Positions 35,641-48,580 of a stretch of 60,000 nucleotides of DNA are shown in pieces (positions within the stretch are counted from its first letter, which is position 1; each line of letters starts with the position of its first letter). The notes under the pieces were generated by a model. The model had not been told where the DNA came from. It saw nothing but the letters and a program-made list of their open reading frames with translations, and did no database searches. A program made the translations under genes and the position numbers. The DNA is from Diphasiastrum complanatum. Taxonomy: Eukaryota; Streptophyta; Lycopodiopsida; Lycopodiales; Lycopodiaceae. Where the stretch lies: positions 28,905,777 to 28,965,776 of the forward strand of contig CM055093.1 in assembly GCA_029204225.1 (NCBI GenBank). The letters run 5' to 3'.

Positions 35641-37763
35641 GGCTATGGGGATCAACTCTTATGCCAAAGGAGATAAAGATGGCGCTAAACACTTGCTCGT
35701 TTTACCCTGGAGATAGAGATGGCGTAGGCTTTGTTTCTGAAATGTTACTCTTAATTCAAATTTTTGAGTGTTCCAACTTTTGGGAGGAAATATTTCAGCA
35801 TTTTCAAAATTATACTTTAATTGTGGTTAAGCACCAGTAAAGTTTAATGTGACTAAACTAAGGTGCATTCATTTACATGGAAAGTAGTGCGGGCAGATGC
35901 GTAAAGAAGTTAGAAAATGATATTTTAATTACTTTATAGTTATTTTTCTCTTTCCTACCTATTATAGGGCCCTCTTTGGGCCCATATTTTCTCTAATGGT
36001 TGTGTACTTGTCATTGGATTCTATTGTCCTGCATTATTGGCATTCATAGCCTATGGCAGAGATAGAGGTGTTGCTTTGTGACTACATAACACTTGGTGTC
36101 TTGGTTAAGAAAAGTAGGACAAACATGAAGGAATTTTGGGCAATCATGAATTTTTTTAAATAAAATGCTTCAAGGGGATGCAAAAGGAGTGGCAAAGATT
36201 GTCCGTGGTCAGTGAATGCAGTGTTTATTGATCTTCCCACTAGGCATGGCATGCTCAAAGTTCTTGGACAAACTTCATCATGGAATGTCTTGAAGGACGA
36301 TCACTCTTTTTTTTAAGATTGTCATCTGCATTTCTAGATGACTTTGGATGGATAATTCTTTTTGCAACTTTGAATTCTGTGAGTGCAGTGGAGCAACATG
36401 CCAGCTGGGGCTATGGGTTCGACCATCTTTCAAAGGTTTGTTGTGCTTGGTGCGAGCTCATTTGGAAAATGCTAGACCATAGATGCAAGCATCAAGTGAC
36501 AAATTCTAAGTTTTCTTGCACAGTTAGTTTTATTGATACTTTTTATGTGCTCTACTAAATGTGCTCCTATGTCCAATTATAGGTCTGGGTCCTCATATGA
36601 TTATTAATTACTTTACAGGCCAAGCCCGAAATGACGAGGCATAACTAATAATCATATACATCTGGAGTGACCGACTATCCACGTCAGAAATTATTCCGAT
36701 TCCCTTATACAGGACATGGACGTAACATTCTTCCCCCTTTAAACCAGTTCTATCCTCAAAACAAGTAACTAGGAAAAACCCAATTTGTATGCTTTTAACT
36801 CTTTCCATGAATCATTATCCTCAATTTGACCAACCTAAGCAGGCACGCAGAGATAGAACAATTTCTCAATTGTTTATCTCTGATCATGAGTACTCATTCA
36901 GGGTTCAAAGGTACATTGAGCGATAACTCTTTCAAATGGGCAAAATCTTCAATACATCAAATTGTCATCATCATATAAACTAAGTTTACATGCTACACTG
37001 GATGAGCAGTTGATCAAATCTTAAGATTAAATTTAAAAGCTAACAAATCAATTATTTAACTTTCACCATTACCCTGAAAATCAATCTTTAGTCCGACTTC
37101 ATTATCAAATAAGTATCTAGAGATGGGACATTTCTCAAATTATTTGTCTCTACACTGAAATACTATATCGACCTTTTAGAAGTACACTAAAGATAAATTT
37201 TCCTATTGGGTTTGATTCTCTCCAATCTAATAACATCACCTTCATATACCTCAATTTACATGAATCACTGGGTGAGTCCTCACTTTACATTAAAAATCAA
37301 TGTTCAAAAGTTAAAGATCCAAAACAATTATAGTCCAAGACTATCCACAAATTACTTGTAGACTTGTCATTATTGCTTCTTGGTACAAAACTCATCCCAC
37401 CAAAATCTCTTAGGAGATCCATCAAGATAAAAATGACTTCAACTCAGTATAAAACTATTTTAGAGAGAGAATGTGTGAAATGCCGAAAAAATATCACACT
37501 TTGCCGACAAAAAATATCACCCATTTGCAAAAGCAAAAGCTAAATAGGTAAAAAAACATAGACTCCAAAAATATGTATACACTTTTTGTGGGTAAGTGCC
37601 CATTGCCTGTAATCGACTAGTGTATATATATATAGATCGTTGTCGGCTTTCAAAACATAAAAAGCCTGAAATGGGTTAAACTGACCTTCAAAATGAAGAG
37701 CCTAGAAATCCAAGGTTTGGTTGAAATTAGGGTTTTAGAGAAGAGAAATAGCGATATAGCGAG

Positions 37764-37764
<1 letters not shown>
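35641..37764. other. Intergenic DNA, no gene recognised
   Basis: AT-rich. A degenerate direct repeat with the words AGAGATRGRACAWTTCTCAA, TTGTCTCT and AAGTACA is seen at 36845-36930 and 37115-37205. No open frame has known motifs. Confidence 0.4.

Positions 37765-37843
<79 letters not shown>
37765..37843 (+). repeat. Compound (TG)n(AG)n microsatellite
   Basis: About 20 TG units followed by about 19 AG units. Confidence 0.97.
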
Positions 37844-37847
<4 letters not shown>

Positions 37848-38314
37848 AGTAATGTTCTTGGATAGCATCAAATATGTTAAAGCAGAATGTGATGTTTTTT
37901 TGAGCTGGCTTTGCCAATCTGATGTTATTATCCAATGGCCAATAGTTGTCAGTTAAGTAGGCCAGTGGCTGTTTTAGTTACATCACACAATGAAAGTAAA
38001 GTCATTCAGAAAATATGGAGACTAATGCCAGGTCGATCAAAATCTTTATCACAATCATCAAAATACATAAGCTGATAAGTTGTAGCCACTTCAGGTTGAG
38101 TAGGACATCTTGCATTTGTGCATTACTATGGGGCTGAAGTCAGATGGAATTATGAGTTCAGGACATATGGAGTACACCAAGGCAATTTCAAACAACGGAT
38201 ATTTGTCAAACATCATAACATATCGAGCACAGACTCTATCTTGTCTAGACTTGTATTGGATTCCTGATGTTGATTCTATCAAGTGCTGTGAAGAAGCCCT
38301 AACATGGTATCAAC

Positions 38315-38632
38315 CATAGCTGCCTAGAAACGTGTCTGGGCAAAAACGTTTCTGGGCCAGAAACGTGCCCAAAAAGAAAACATAATATTTATATTTTTTG
38401 CCCTAAATTGGAGAACCATGCCGTAAACAGCCCAACTGTGACCAAAACACTTGGCAACCTATACAGATGCAATGCCCTTGATCAGAGCTTTAATTTGATA
38501 CCCATATTGCCCACACACACACACAACAAAACATTTATTTAAAAAAAAACGTTTCTCAGAAACGCTCCCCCAAACCAGAAATGCAATTCAGAAACGTTTT
38601 CTGACTGCGTTTCTGGATGGGGGGTGCAACTA
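38315..38632. mobile_element. MITE-like insertion (318 bp) with 10-bp target duplication
   Basis: TGGTATCAAC occurs at both borders (38305-38314 and 38633-38642). The ends are imperfect inverted repeats: TAGCTGCC then AGAAACG on the left, and the reverse complement of the right end reads TAGTTGCACC then CCAGAAACG. AAACGTTTCTG-type words fill both subterminal regions. It is non-coding. The duplication length fits Mutator-like elements; hAT (8 bp) is an alternative. Confidence 0.65.
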
Positions 38633-38642
38633 TGGTATCAAC

Positions 38643-40212
38643 ATTATCAGTATTTTCTTCCAAAATAATAAGCACATCAATGATAAACAAGTAGCATCAA
38701 CAAGAATGAGAAATAGTGGACAACAGCACATCAACAAATTATGAGTCAACAAAAGCTGAAGCTGAAAGTGAAAAGTCAAGCAATATGTGTAGACTGTGCA
38801 GTGGAACGTGTATCAACAAAAGATGTAGAGGAAGCTAAACGTGAAGAATGCATGGATGTATTGGAGGCAAACAATGACAAATGCAATGGACAAACAACAA
38901 GGTGAAAGAGGAGATGCAACAGTAGGGCCACAGACTGCAGAATGATTCAAACATGACTTGTGGCAGATACATGTGCTTGTCTGTCAGCTACTCTCACCAA
39001 CCTTGCCTTACCAACATCTGATCTGATTTTTCCAGTGATGCTAGCCGGCACATTAAACAATCAATCCGCCCACAAAGTGAGTGCTTCAATGGCAATTATG
39101 GTCAAAACATAACAGTGAAACGATTATAGAAATCATGCCACAAATTTAAAAGCAATCTGATGTAGAACAATGCCACAGCAATTTCCACAAGTATATTGAA
39201 TTTTCCAAGTTGAATGTAATACGAGGCTTTGCTAAACTGATCCCAGAATACTTTTTGATCCAAGCAAGAATCTCCAGACCATCAGTCAACTAACAATCAA
39301 GCCTAATGGCCTTTTTACAGTATGAGGGCCCACAAGTCACAACTATGGTTGCACCTATCAATAGGCCCCAAATTTCAAAATAGTTAAATAACATATAATC
39401 TGAAGAATAAATGTCCTCAATAAATGGAGATCGCCCAGATTAATTGATGCACATGTCCAGTAATAACAAATAACAGCATGGAGCCCAAGGCCAAAGGAGG
39501 TTCCAATACCATCCCTGCAATTGCCACTCATATGCAATTCACAAATACAGCACTACATCAGAGAACCAGGTACCAAATCCAATAATAATTTTAATGTGGC
39601 TTGGATCAAATAGTTAAGGTTACTACATCTAGAATACAACAGTTGTGATCCATTTTGTTTTTCATTTTTGACATAAAAGCTTCTACTTGCTGTTAGATAT
39701 TAATCCTCGGTAGTCTAGCACGTGAAATTGGGACCTGAAAATCATAACAGGCAGATTATATCGCTCATTATCCTTTCAACAAGTGCTCCAATGAAAGAGG
39801 TGACATATTTTATATCGAATCAAGCCCAGGTTGGGCTATGGCAGACTATTTTGGACCTGGGCATAACACAAAAAAGCATGTAAGTAGCATTGCTACATGT
39901 AGTTATCTACCTTGGTCTACTCAGACCAGCTAGAGTTCATATCACACAAGTCAAGAAAAAGCTTGCTATGATTATTGAGAGACGGGAAAGGCAACACATC
40001 ATCTAGATTTGAGATGTTGATCGGCAAGGGTAGGGTGGTTGGTAAACTCTAATATGATTCTGTTAAGGTATGTCAGCACAGCCAAAACTTAATCAACAAC
40101 TTCATGCAACTCCTACCATCGCTTTGCAAGCAGATTTCATCCCAATAGATAGGAATGAAAAACGTAGAGATAGATATCAAACTTTGGTGTATTGTACATG
40201 CCACCATAAGCA
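38643..40212. other. Intergenic, downstream of the PPR gene
   Basis: No gene recognised. It includes the 3' untranslated region of the - strand PPR gene for an unknown distance below 40213. Confidence 0.45.
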
Positions 40213-41276
40213 TTAGGGAGTTAAGAACAAAATTTTTGATATATTTTCCTCTGATAGCCATTCCATAACACCCTGTCGATCAGCCTCCAGTATACAATTA
40301 TCTTCAGCATAAGCAAAAGGAGCCATAAAGTCCTTCAGTTGTGCTTCTACTGCCTGTCTTGTTGGAAGATTTTCACCTGTCCTCATTTGCCAATCTTTAG
40401 AAAGAATGATCTTAATTTGATCCGGAAAACTTAAACCTTCATGCATAACTTCTTGCAGGCTGGCAATCCATGTAAAAAGGAGCAACTGAGCAGCACCAAC
40501 TGATGCATGGTGCAAATCCAAAAACCATTCTTCAGAATCCCAACCACATATATTGCCATATATACCCATTTCTACAGAGATGTTGATGATTCTAAGTGCT
40601 TTAGCCTCCCAGCCATAAGACCAAAGAGCATCTATTAAAGCATTGTGAAATCCTCTCTGTACATCTACATTGAGTCCTTCCCGATCCATTAGTCTCAGAA
40701 GACCAGCTAGCCTTTCCCATAAGAGATTATTTTCTTCTATGATTTGTATGTTTGAGAATTCTAGGAGTGCTAATATCTCACCTGGAAAACCAAGTACCTC
40801 CAGTGCACTCAAAAGCACTATGGTATCTTCATGTTTCCTGCACTTTGGGATTGCTGCAAGAACTGCTCTGAAGAAACCATTCCTAGTTAGCAGGCGAGCT
40901 CTTTCCACATCCTGAAGGAACTCCACAAAGTTTTCATGAAGAAACCCATCCTCTAGATATGCATCAACCATGACAGTATACGTATTGTGATCAGGTTTTG
41001 GTCCCTTTTTTCGAAGAAGATCATAGATTGCCATCGCAGCCTTACCATTTTTATGTTGCACATAGAACTGAAGAAATCCATTGTAAACTCGAATGCTCCC
41101 CAAAAGATTTTCTTTCTGCATGTAAGCTATAAGCTCCTCACCTTTCATAATTTGACCAACTCTTGCATATACTTCAAGGAGATAAATGTATGTTTGCAGG
41201 TTGGGTTCGACCCTGTCTGATTTCATTCTCTTTAATACTTCCTCTGCCTTGGTCCACTCTCCCGTCCTTCCATAGC
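40213..41276 (-). CDS. PPR gene, last exon
   Basis: Begins after a CACTCGCAG acceptor; G from the previous exon plus GC makes the Gly of RGYGRTGEW. It encodes the last four or so PPR motifs and the SMR-like end, ending ISKILFLTP and a stop. The exon is 1064 bp. Confidence 0.88.
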
Positions 41277-44200
41277 CTGCGAGTGTCACATCCAAAGGTG
41301 AATAAAATATAGAAACCTAAAAAGGGCAATATTGACAAACCCAACCAAGTGACTTGTTACATTTTAATATAGAAAAGGCAAATCAAATTTTAAAACTTAA
41401 GGTACAGAACGACAATATGAAACATTGCAGAAGGCTGGAAAATTCTGTGCATTGTCCCCCAACACATGCACTAAAGTGATACAGTGCCATTCATTATGAA
41501 GTTGAAAACAAGGTGGATATTCAGATTATGAGGTACTTTGCATCTCATGGAGTTACTACTGGATGCCCTATAGCCAGATCCCATCCTTTACCATTTGCTT
41601 AGCTATTCCAAAAAATAAATGCTGGCCAATAATGATAATTAATTTTAGAAACTGCTTCATATGGAGATTCTTCTACCACTGTGGCCATGATTCTTAAGAT
41701 GGCTCACTCCAAGTAAGCAGTCAAAGGGACTACCCTTGAAAGATTAAATTAAAAGATAGATTGAGAAACCAGCTAAAGGCATTCAAGATAAAAGCAAAAA
41801 ATCAGGGAGTGGAACTACAGCATCAGACCACTTATACTCGGGTTATCCATCGCAACTGGTGCGCTGAAAGAAATTGCAAAATCGAAATCAGAAATCTTGC
41901 ATATGGATCTACATTTTGCAAGTTTTACGTCATTGATTGAAGGAGGAATAGTGCCCACCCAGTCGGCTGTCTAACGCCCATTTTGCACGATTTTGCATAG
42001 CAGTCCATTGTCCATCCATCTAGCCACCCAACGAACATCTTTCTCAACTTTTCTTCCGTTTTACATCAAATTCATTTGCAGTTCAGCGCCCATCCAGACA
42101 GCCCTCCAGCGCCCATTTCCAGCCCATATGCTATTTATTTTGTTGTTGTCTTGTTATAGAATTGAAAATAGAGATAGAAAGGATCGTTAAATTGAGGTTT
42201 ACCAACTTAGGAATCCTCGATGGTCTTCTACAACTCAAAATAGATCAAAATCAGCAACATGCAAGCAAATACAGGGACATGCAATCAACATGCAAGCAAC
42301 TGTAGTGACATGCAATCAACATGCAAGCAAATACAGTGACATGCAAGCAACTGTGGAAACATGCAAGCAATCTGAAGAATTCTAGAGGCATGCATGCAAC
42401 ATGCATGGACTAGTACTTGCACATGCAAATGGAAAAATCAAATTGACTTCTGATTGCTTCTATTCATAAGGAATGATAGAGCCTATGCAATAGAAATCTT
42501 GTGTAATTCAATTCTGACTATCCACTATGGAGAAATGAAGGAACAAACAAATCAGATCCAGCGCCCAATCAGATCTGAATGATGGCTGTTCTGGTCATGG
42601 AAACAATTTGATTGAAGCTGGAAAGCATAGGAATGGTAGCACCCTCCTCCAAGGATCAGTATGCAACTGTCCTCATCGAAATCTGATGAGAGGAGAGGGA
42701 GAAACTAGCAAAACTCCTGATTAGATCCACCTGCGAGCTACTACACAATCTGAGATGAAGGAGACAACACAATGATGAAAAATGGAAGATTATTACAGAA
42801 ATCACACTCCTCCAAATCGTGGAGGTTCTATTTATAAGAAATGATGTATGTACAATGCTTTGCATGCTATTGCCAAGTGTCCAAATTAGGTGGCAACTTG
42901 CATGTCTAATTGCATGTGCCTAATTTGTCATGCATGCATCTTGCATGTTGCATGCAAACTAGGATATGTGGCAAACTAACTTTTTCCCCCCCATGCACAT
43001 ATGCATGGGGGTCTACCAAACTCAAGTGGACAAGTGGCATCATCATGCAAGAAGGCCCTCCACGAGTTTGTACTAAAAAATTTTGCCTAAGTTTATTTGG
43101 GCCTTAAAAACTTTGGCCTCCAAATAAAACCATGTGCTATGTTTTATTTATTTAACTAGGTTTATATTTCAACATGTTTATCACTTAAACCTGTTAAATA
43201 AATAACCCCTAATGCCTCCCAATGTTTCTTGAACATGCATGTGACGGGGATTAAAAACATAACAGTTCCCCTCACTCTGTAGGTAGACATTAACCACCAT
43301 CATCAAACAATGGTGTTTCTTCAAACTGGAGCTGCATATACAACTGTTCAAAAGAAGTATCTAGGCAACAACCAACTAAGTCGAATTTGGAGTCCTCTTC
43401 CTCCAAGGAAGAAACAGGTTGATCAGCACCAAGTTGAAACCATTCGAGATCTCTGTCTCTTTTAACTTCATAAACAGATTCAGCCATATATGGTTCTCGC
43501 ACAAAGGCTTTGAATGGCCTCTTCAAAGGATTTACCTGTAAGAACAGGTCGCATGTAGATGTAGGAGGGTGGTAGTGCTCGCAGCAGGTACGTAAGTTTC
43601 TCCTCCTTGGGAGTTATTCTACCTGCACTTTGTAGAGCACTAAACAAAGATTGTAACTTGAAAAGAAAAGTATCACAATCTAAAATTCCATCCCACTTTA
43701 AACTAGTAAGTTGCTCAAACAAATATAAGATTTGAGTTTGTGATTTGGACTCAAATCTTCGAGCAAGTTCATTCCACATCTCCTTTGTTGTAGCAGAATC
43801 GGCAACAGTGAGAAAGATATCTTCCGAAACGGTTTGGGAAATAATTACTTTAGCTTTTGAGAAAGAAGCCAATTTAGCGTCAAGTATGCTCCTAACTTAT
43901 GGACAGAATCATATTTGGTGCCCTATCCTTCGCTAATTATTGGCACTAGCACCCAATCTATCGCAACACAAAAAGAAGCACGTTCGAGGTAATGCTTGCT
44001 TAAAAATAAGAGATGAACTAAGGCTACCACTCTTCTCCAGCAACAATAAAGTTTAGAAAACCTAATCTTGCCATATGACAAAATGTAAGCAATGTAAGCC
44101 AATGCTCTATTTCTTCTGAAAGTTGAAGCTTATGCCTTCAATACCTAATTCCTTAATGGCATCATACTTTTTCTTCTAAAGGATTAAGGAATTAGGGCTA

Positions 44201-47200
44201 GCACCCTCTTCTCAAGTACCACTAAGAGCTCGTGCTTCTTAGCTTTTTCTTCTAAAGCAAATTCCAAAAAGGGATTAGCTAGCACCTTCTTCTCAAGCAC
44301 GACTAGAACTAGCACCCTCCTCCTGTGGCAAAAACTGCTCTCCTAGTAAAAACTGCTTTGTGGCTTGGAAAGTGCTGTAGTAGCACATTGAACAACATAT
44401 TTACACCATAGCATCGAGAAATGTCAATGAATTGATGATTCTCCGCAACAACAAAAAACAAACACTAAGATGCTTTGTAGTGCCTTCCTACAAGGACAGA
44501 TGAGTTAGGTACTCAAAGCTTCATAGAAACAATACGGTTATATGACAATTTGTTTACTAGGATATTGACCTAGTGACTATGTCAAAGGGCATTTTTTCTA
44601 AATTATGCAAGGGGTGTAGATAGCAATGGCATCAAGGCCCCAACTGATAATACAGCATAATGTCCTTGACTGTAACCCAAGCTTGTAGGTTGGTGATGGA
44701 ATAGGCTGATGGCTTAGAAGCTGTCATGAAAAATGTCAAACCCATGGCTTTGATTCCATAATCACAATACATGTGTATGATCTCCAAAATCCTCATCAGC
44801 TTATTGTTGAGTAAACGTTCACCCCTCTCTTCTGCAATTATAACACTAAGACAATTCATATAATGCACATTGAATATTCTTGAATAATAGAACCTTGCAA
44901 AAGCTATTTAAGAAACTATTTAGCCAAGTTAGAAACAGAATAGTTTTTTATTGAAATATCCTTCCTAGATTTGTAACTGTTAGAAATATATGACTATGCT
45001 AAAGGTAATCCATAGGTTACTTTCACCCAAAAGGTCGAGATTTGTGTAACCATGGGTATTTTGAAGTTTCTTTTGTGATAATCAGCTCACCTAATTTTCA
45101 AATAAGACGCCATCCACAGATTTTTTATGTGGAGTGATCGTTGCTTGATTCACAGGAACATATAAAATCCAAATCAGAGTACTGGAATTACCAAGGAAAA
45201 GAAGATTCTGCTGAAAGAAGCTAACCGATGGTACAGAGTATTGTTATTGTTCCCTTGACCTGTCTGATATTACTAAAAATATGCAGCCATGATTATAGGT
45301 TACATTTAGGGGATAAAGCTATCTCAAATTTCAATGAGTAAACAATGTGTTCCACTGCAACATTTAGCAGAATGAATACATTAAGAGGTATACTTAAGAT
45401 CAGTTATCAATGTGTCACTGCATTCAAAGAAACCTTGGACATACTGCGAAAGAAATTTTATAAGCTCATACCTCGGATAAGAAAGTTGTAGCTGCTCAAC
45501 AGTTGAATGGCAGTCATGGCTTTCCTGTCTTGCAGTAAACACTCTCCCTTCTCAATGCCTCGCAAATTGCAATATGCATTCAAAATAGCAGTTAAGATGC
45601 TAAACTCTTTACCAACATGTGCCATCGATTCCTCAAATATCTTCACACACTCCTCAAGTAGACCTTTCTGTCCATGAATATCTATCATTGTTTTGAATGT
45701 GGCGGGAGTAGGCCGTACATCATGTTTGATCATATCTCCAAACAGCTTTCTGGCTTCATGGGCATTTCCTCGACCATAAATCGCTATCAATGAGTTGTAG
45801 ACATCTGCATTAATTAGATAACCTCCCTCTCTCATGTCTTCAATGATTTTCCAAGCATCGTCATATCGTCCCCCCCTTCCCAGCATGACAAGAATACTTT
45901 GATAAAACATGAGATCAGGCTTATAGCCATCCTTTTTGAGAAGCTCAAGAACGTCTTCAACCTGAAACAGTGGACTAGAACATTAGGATCCGAAAGATAC
46001 CTCCATGCTTACAACAGGAAATAATGAATGATTGCTCTTGCCTTTGTTCTCACCTTCTTTGCTTTGAATGTCCAGTTCACTCTTTCACATTTCATCATGA
46101 ACCAATTAATGACAAAAATGGACCTTTATATAGAAGAAAACAAGGAGACTATGTATCATAGTAACAAGGGTATGAAGGTTGCAATTACAACCTGTCCCCT
46201 AATTTCTTCAAAAATCATACCATATCTAGTCTGTTAGGTTAATGATTGTTGCCACACACAATTCACTTTATACTGGGATCTGGAAAACGTTTCTGAACTT
46301 GCCTCTATTTATAATAAGCTGGGTATGGCTCAGAGGGTGGTGAAAGAGAAACAGATCTTTAAGAACAATACAACTGTTCTTTGAGCCATCAAAATTTCGC
46401 CTAGGGGTAGCAGTTGGAACATATTATGTAGTACTAAAAAAGTCAGAAAAGGGACTAGGAACCAAAATGTCCCGAGAATATGACGTATTGGGACAAATAT
46501 CTCAGTACGCTTCCAAAACCTTTTAAGCTGCAAAGTTAAGTTTCTAGAAAATGCAAATCCAGACTATCCACTTACTCTATTTGCCTATCTTGATATGCAT
46601 GGTAGAACAATTGAAGGAAAGCTTAAATGTTAAGACACTTACACCTTCATAGTGATTAGCTTTGCTATATGCAGTCACCAGTGCAGTAAAAGTCTTCACA
46701 TCAGGTTTCACACCCTTAATTTTCATATCTGAAAACCATTTCATGACATCATTCAGACGGCCTTCCTTTCCGTACACATTCAGGAGATTGTTGTAAGTTA
46801 CAACATCTAATGAAAGACCATTCCTTTGCTTGTCACGAAGAAACTGAGCAATCAGCTCCAGGTCCTCCCAGCGCCCAGCTTTTCCATAGACACTGATGAG
46901 GGTGTTATAAACAGTAGCATCTGCTCGCACAGCTAGATCTTTCATATCCTGAAGCAGAGAATCCAGGGCATCCCAATCTTGTACTTTTCCATATGCAGTT
47001 ATCAAAATAGAACAAATCGCTATATCTGGAATTAAAGATGCCTGAATGGATAAAAACAATAATCAGAAACAAAACTTGTAAGTGCACATATAGAGTCAAG
47101 CAATCAGTAGTATTCTTCTGTGACAATGCAGAAGTAGCCATCACACAACATCAAGCAGCAGACGCTTGGTCAAAGATTAAGACCTCAACTAGCAGCTTCA

Positions 47201-47272
47201 CCTTTGAAACCATATTAGCACATTCACCAATAAGAGGGAGATTTTGTTCGGCTGGAGGAGCTACAAATGCCA
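40213..47272 (-). CDS. PPR protein with C-terminal SMR-like region (four exons, 5' incomplete)
   Basis: Exons on the - strand chain in phase: about 47272-47202, 47041-46643, 45961-45472 and 41276-40213 (stop). Together they encode about 12 P-type pentatricopeptide motifs of 35 residues, such as ATVYNTLISVYGKAGRWEDL, VVTYNNLLNVYGKEGRLNDV and SSYNFLIRGYGRTGEWTKAE. The C-terminus has FHNALIDALWSYGWEAKA and WFLDLHHASVGAAQLLL, which resemble the SMR part of GUN1/pTAC2-type proteins (LDLH...GAA). Such proteins bind organelle RNA or act in chloroplast gene expression; I infer organelle targeting, but the N-terminus is not in view. Exons contain no stops and all six internal splice sites are GT/AG, so the gene looks functional. 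Which PPR-SMR member it is remains open. Confidence 0.85.
42246..42400. repeat. ACATGCAAGCAA minisatellite
   Basis: ACATGCAAGCAAATACAGNG and ACATGCAATCA units alternate about eight times within the intron. Confidence 0.8.
42640..43264 (-). mobile_element. Copia-type 3' LTR in the intron (end approximate)
   Basis: On the - strand a polypurine tract GAGTGAGGGGAAC (43277-43265) is followed by TGTTATGTTTTTAATCC, an LTR-like start. TTATAAATAGAACC near 42835 is a strong TATA box. The far end is not resolved. Confidence 0.6.
43290..43930 (-). pseudogene. Copia gag remnant in PPR intron
   Basis: The - strand reads KLASFSKAKVIISQTVSED, ATTKEMWNELARRFESKSQT, ILYLFEQLTSLKWDG, FKLQSLFSALQSAGRITPKE and KLTYLLRALPPSYIYMRPVL, which are core motifs of copia gag (UBN2 type). 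A stop and frameshift near 43500 lead to an acidic frame (SSLEEEDSKFDLVGCCLD) that stops 12 bp before the polypurine tract. There is no zinc knuckle, protease, integrase or RT between gag and the tract, so the element was internally deleted. It lies in the same orientation as the host gene. Confidence 0.82.
45472..45961 (-). CDS. PPR gene, internal exon
   Basis: Starts after a CTGTTTCAG acceptor with VEDVLELLKKDGYKPDLMF and ends in CGAG before GTATGA. It has 490 bp and about five PPR motifs. Confidence 0.88.
46643..47041 (-). CDS. PPR gene, internal exon
   Basis: Starts at ASLIPDIAICSILITAYGKV after an ATCCATTCAG acceptor and ends NHYEG before a consensus GTAAGT donor. It is 399 bp, phase 0 at both ends, with four PPR motifs. 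Confidence 0.9.
47202..47272 (-). CDS. PPR gene, short upstream exon (start uncertain)
   Basis: Encodes AEQNLPLIGECANMVSK in phase 0 before a GTGAAG donor and joins to ASLIPDIA without breaking the repeat pattern. Acceptors are possible at AATCATAG (47272) or GCATTTGTAG (about 47254). Exons further upstream were not found. Confidence 0.55.
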
Positions 47273-48580
47273 AAGTAACATATGTACCTATGATTCAGAC
47301 GTTGGAAATGTATAACTTCCCAATAAAACATAACCTCGAAGGAAACCCTTTTCTTCCTAGGGATGAGCTTTGCAATTTCCAATATCTGGTTATGATGACA
47401 GAACAAAAATGCTAGTAAAAGATAAACTCTCCGAATACTTGAGTCACACCTTGCATACATGTGTGACAGAGGAAAAATCAATCTCTTTTTTCCAATCTGA
47501 AATGATATTGAGCTGAGGATAGTGCCCCAACATAACAAAAAGAGTGCAATATTTCACACTGTGGAGTCCATCCATAAAGTCTTAGAACATGAACTCCATG
47601 CATTGCATGGAATGTATGCTATAGTATCAATATAAACCTCATCTTTCTTCAAAACCAGTTGCATTCAAAGGATGTTGTAAGACGCAGGAAACAAAAAAAT
47701 TGGTCAACCCTTATGGCAACTCAAGAGGCTCACCGACTTGACAACTTGTCACCGTCGGAAGAAGAGCAACAATTTCTACCTGACCAAGTTTGAAGAACTT
47801 CCTTTGCAAATAAACTTTATACAGAGCATCTTATGTACTTTGATACTTTGATCCATGAGCTGAAAAAATTTGCAAGAGGGGAAATTATGCAGGTTCCAAT
47901 AACATTTTTGGCAGATTATAATTAGTGGTATATGCAATTTGTACTAGTCAAAGCAGGGAAACAATTCTCGCTGCCTCCAATGATGTCTTTTTTAGCCTAC
48001 TTTTGAATGCTCATTTCAACAATAGCAAAATGGGGTACACCACTAACAGCCATCCTCGTTATTTGCTTGCTGACATTAATCACAGTTCAGAAACACGTAG
48101 TTCTAGCAGCTAGATCCATGGTCATCATCCTCAAATCTACATCCTTGACCACTTGTCAGACATGCTCACACAGCCCCTAGTAGCCTAAAGTCGAAGAAGT
48201 TTACGAGTTGCAATTCTCAAGCGTATTCTCATGCTTTGTCCATATAATAAGAAATAGGAATTTTTTTATGAAAGCATTAAAATCCTTTCCAAGACATACT
48301 CGCCTCAATAGTTTATACTTAGTAGAGGAAATCGTTAGAATCCATTTTTTATTCAATAAAATTTTGGTATGAATCCCTTTCATCCACCGTCATGAAAGTC
48401 TTCAAAAAAAACATCCCAAAATCATCCCATTACGCCAGTTTTGACTCGAGATCCGGCCACCAAGGCATTGCTTAACCTTCCAAATAAATCAGGACCGAAG
48501 AACTTCTCCTCTCCTAAGGAATGTTATGTAAGTCAAAATAACTGACCACCGATTAATCCAAGATTCCACAGCTGTGGGTT
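47273..48580. other. Upstream of the PPR exons, no gene assigned
   Basis: The missing 5' part of the PPR gene may lie here or beyond, but I see no PPR-like frame. Contains the dispersed repeat at 47545. Confidence 0.4.
47545..47632. repeat. Dispersed repeat, copy 1
   Basis: Contains AAAGTCTTAGAACATGAACT and GCATGGAATGTATGCTATAG; a collinear, diverged copy is at 59735. Probably part of an unidentified transposon. Confidence 0.55.

Larger units (their letters stand above)
41277..45471 (-). other. PPR gene intron of about 4.2 kb
   Basis: GTATGA donor at 45471 and CAG acceptor at 41277. It holds a copia gag plus LTR remnant (42.6-43.9 kb), an ATGCAAGCAA minisatellite and unassigned DNA. CTAGCACC(C)TCTTCTCAAG phrases repeat at 44200-44310. 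The intron is much longer than the other two seen (160 and 681 bp), consistent with insertion. Confidence 0.85.

Noticed and set aside
37575-37620. Helitron-like 3' end (GGGTAAGTGCCC, then CTAGT and an AT tract)
   Set aside because: The stem is only four base pairs and the spacing to CTAG is too long; not distinguishable from chance.
44632-44868. Open frame within the PPR intron considered as an exon
   Set aside because: The flanking exons join directly in phase across 45472/41276 and complete a PPR motif; the frame has no PPR pattern.
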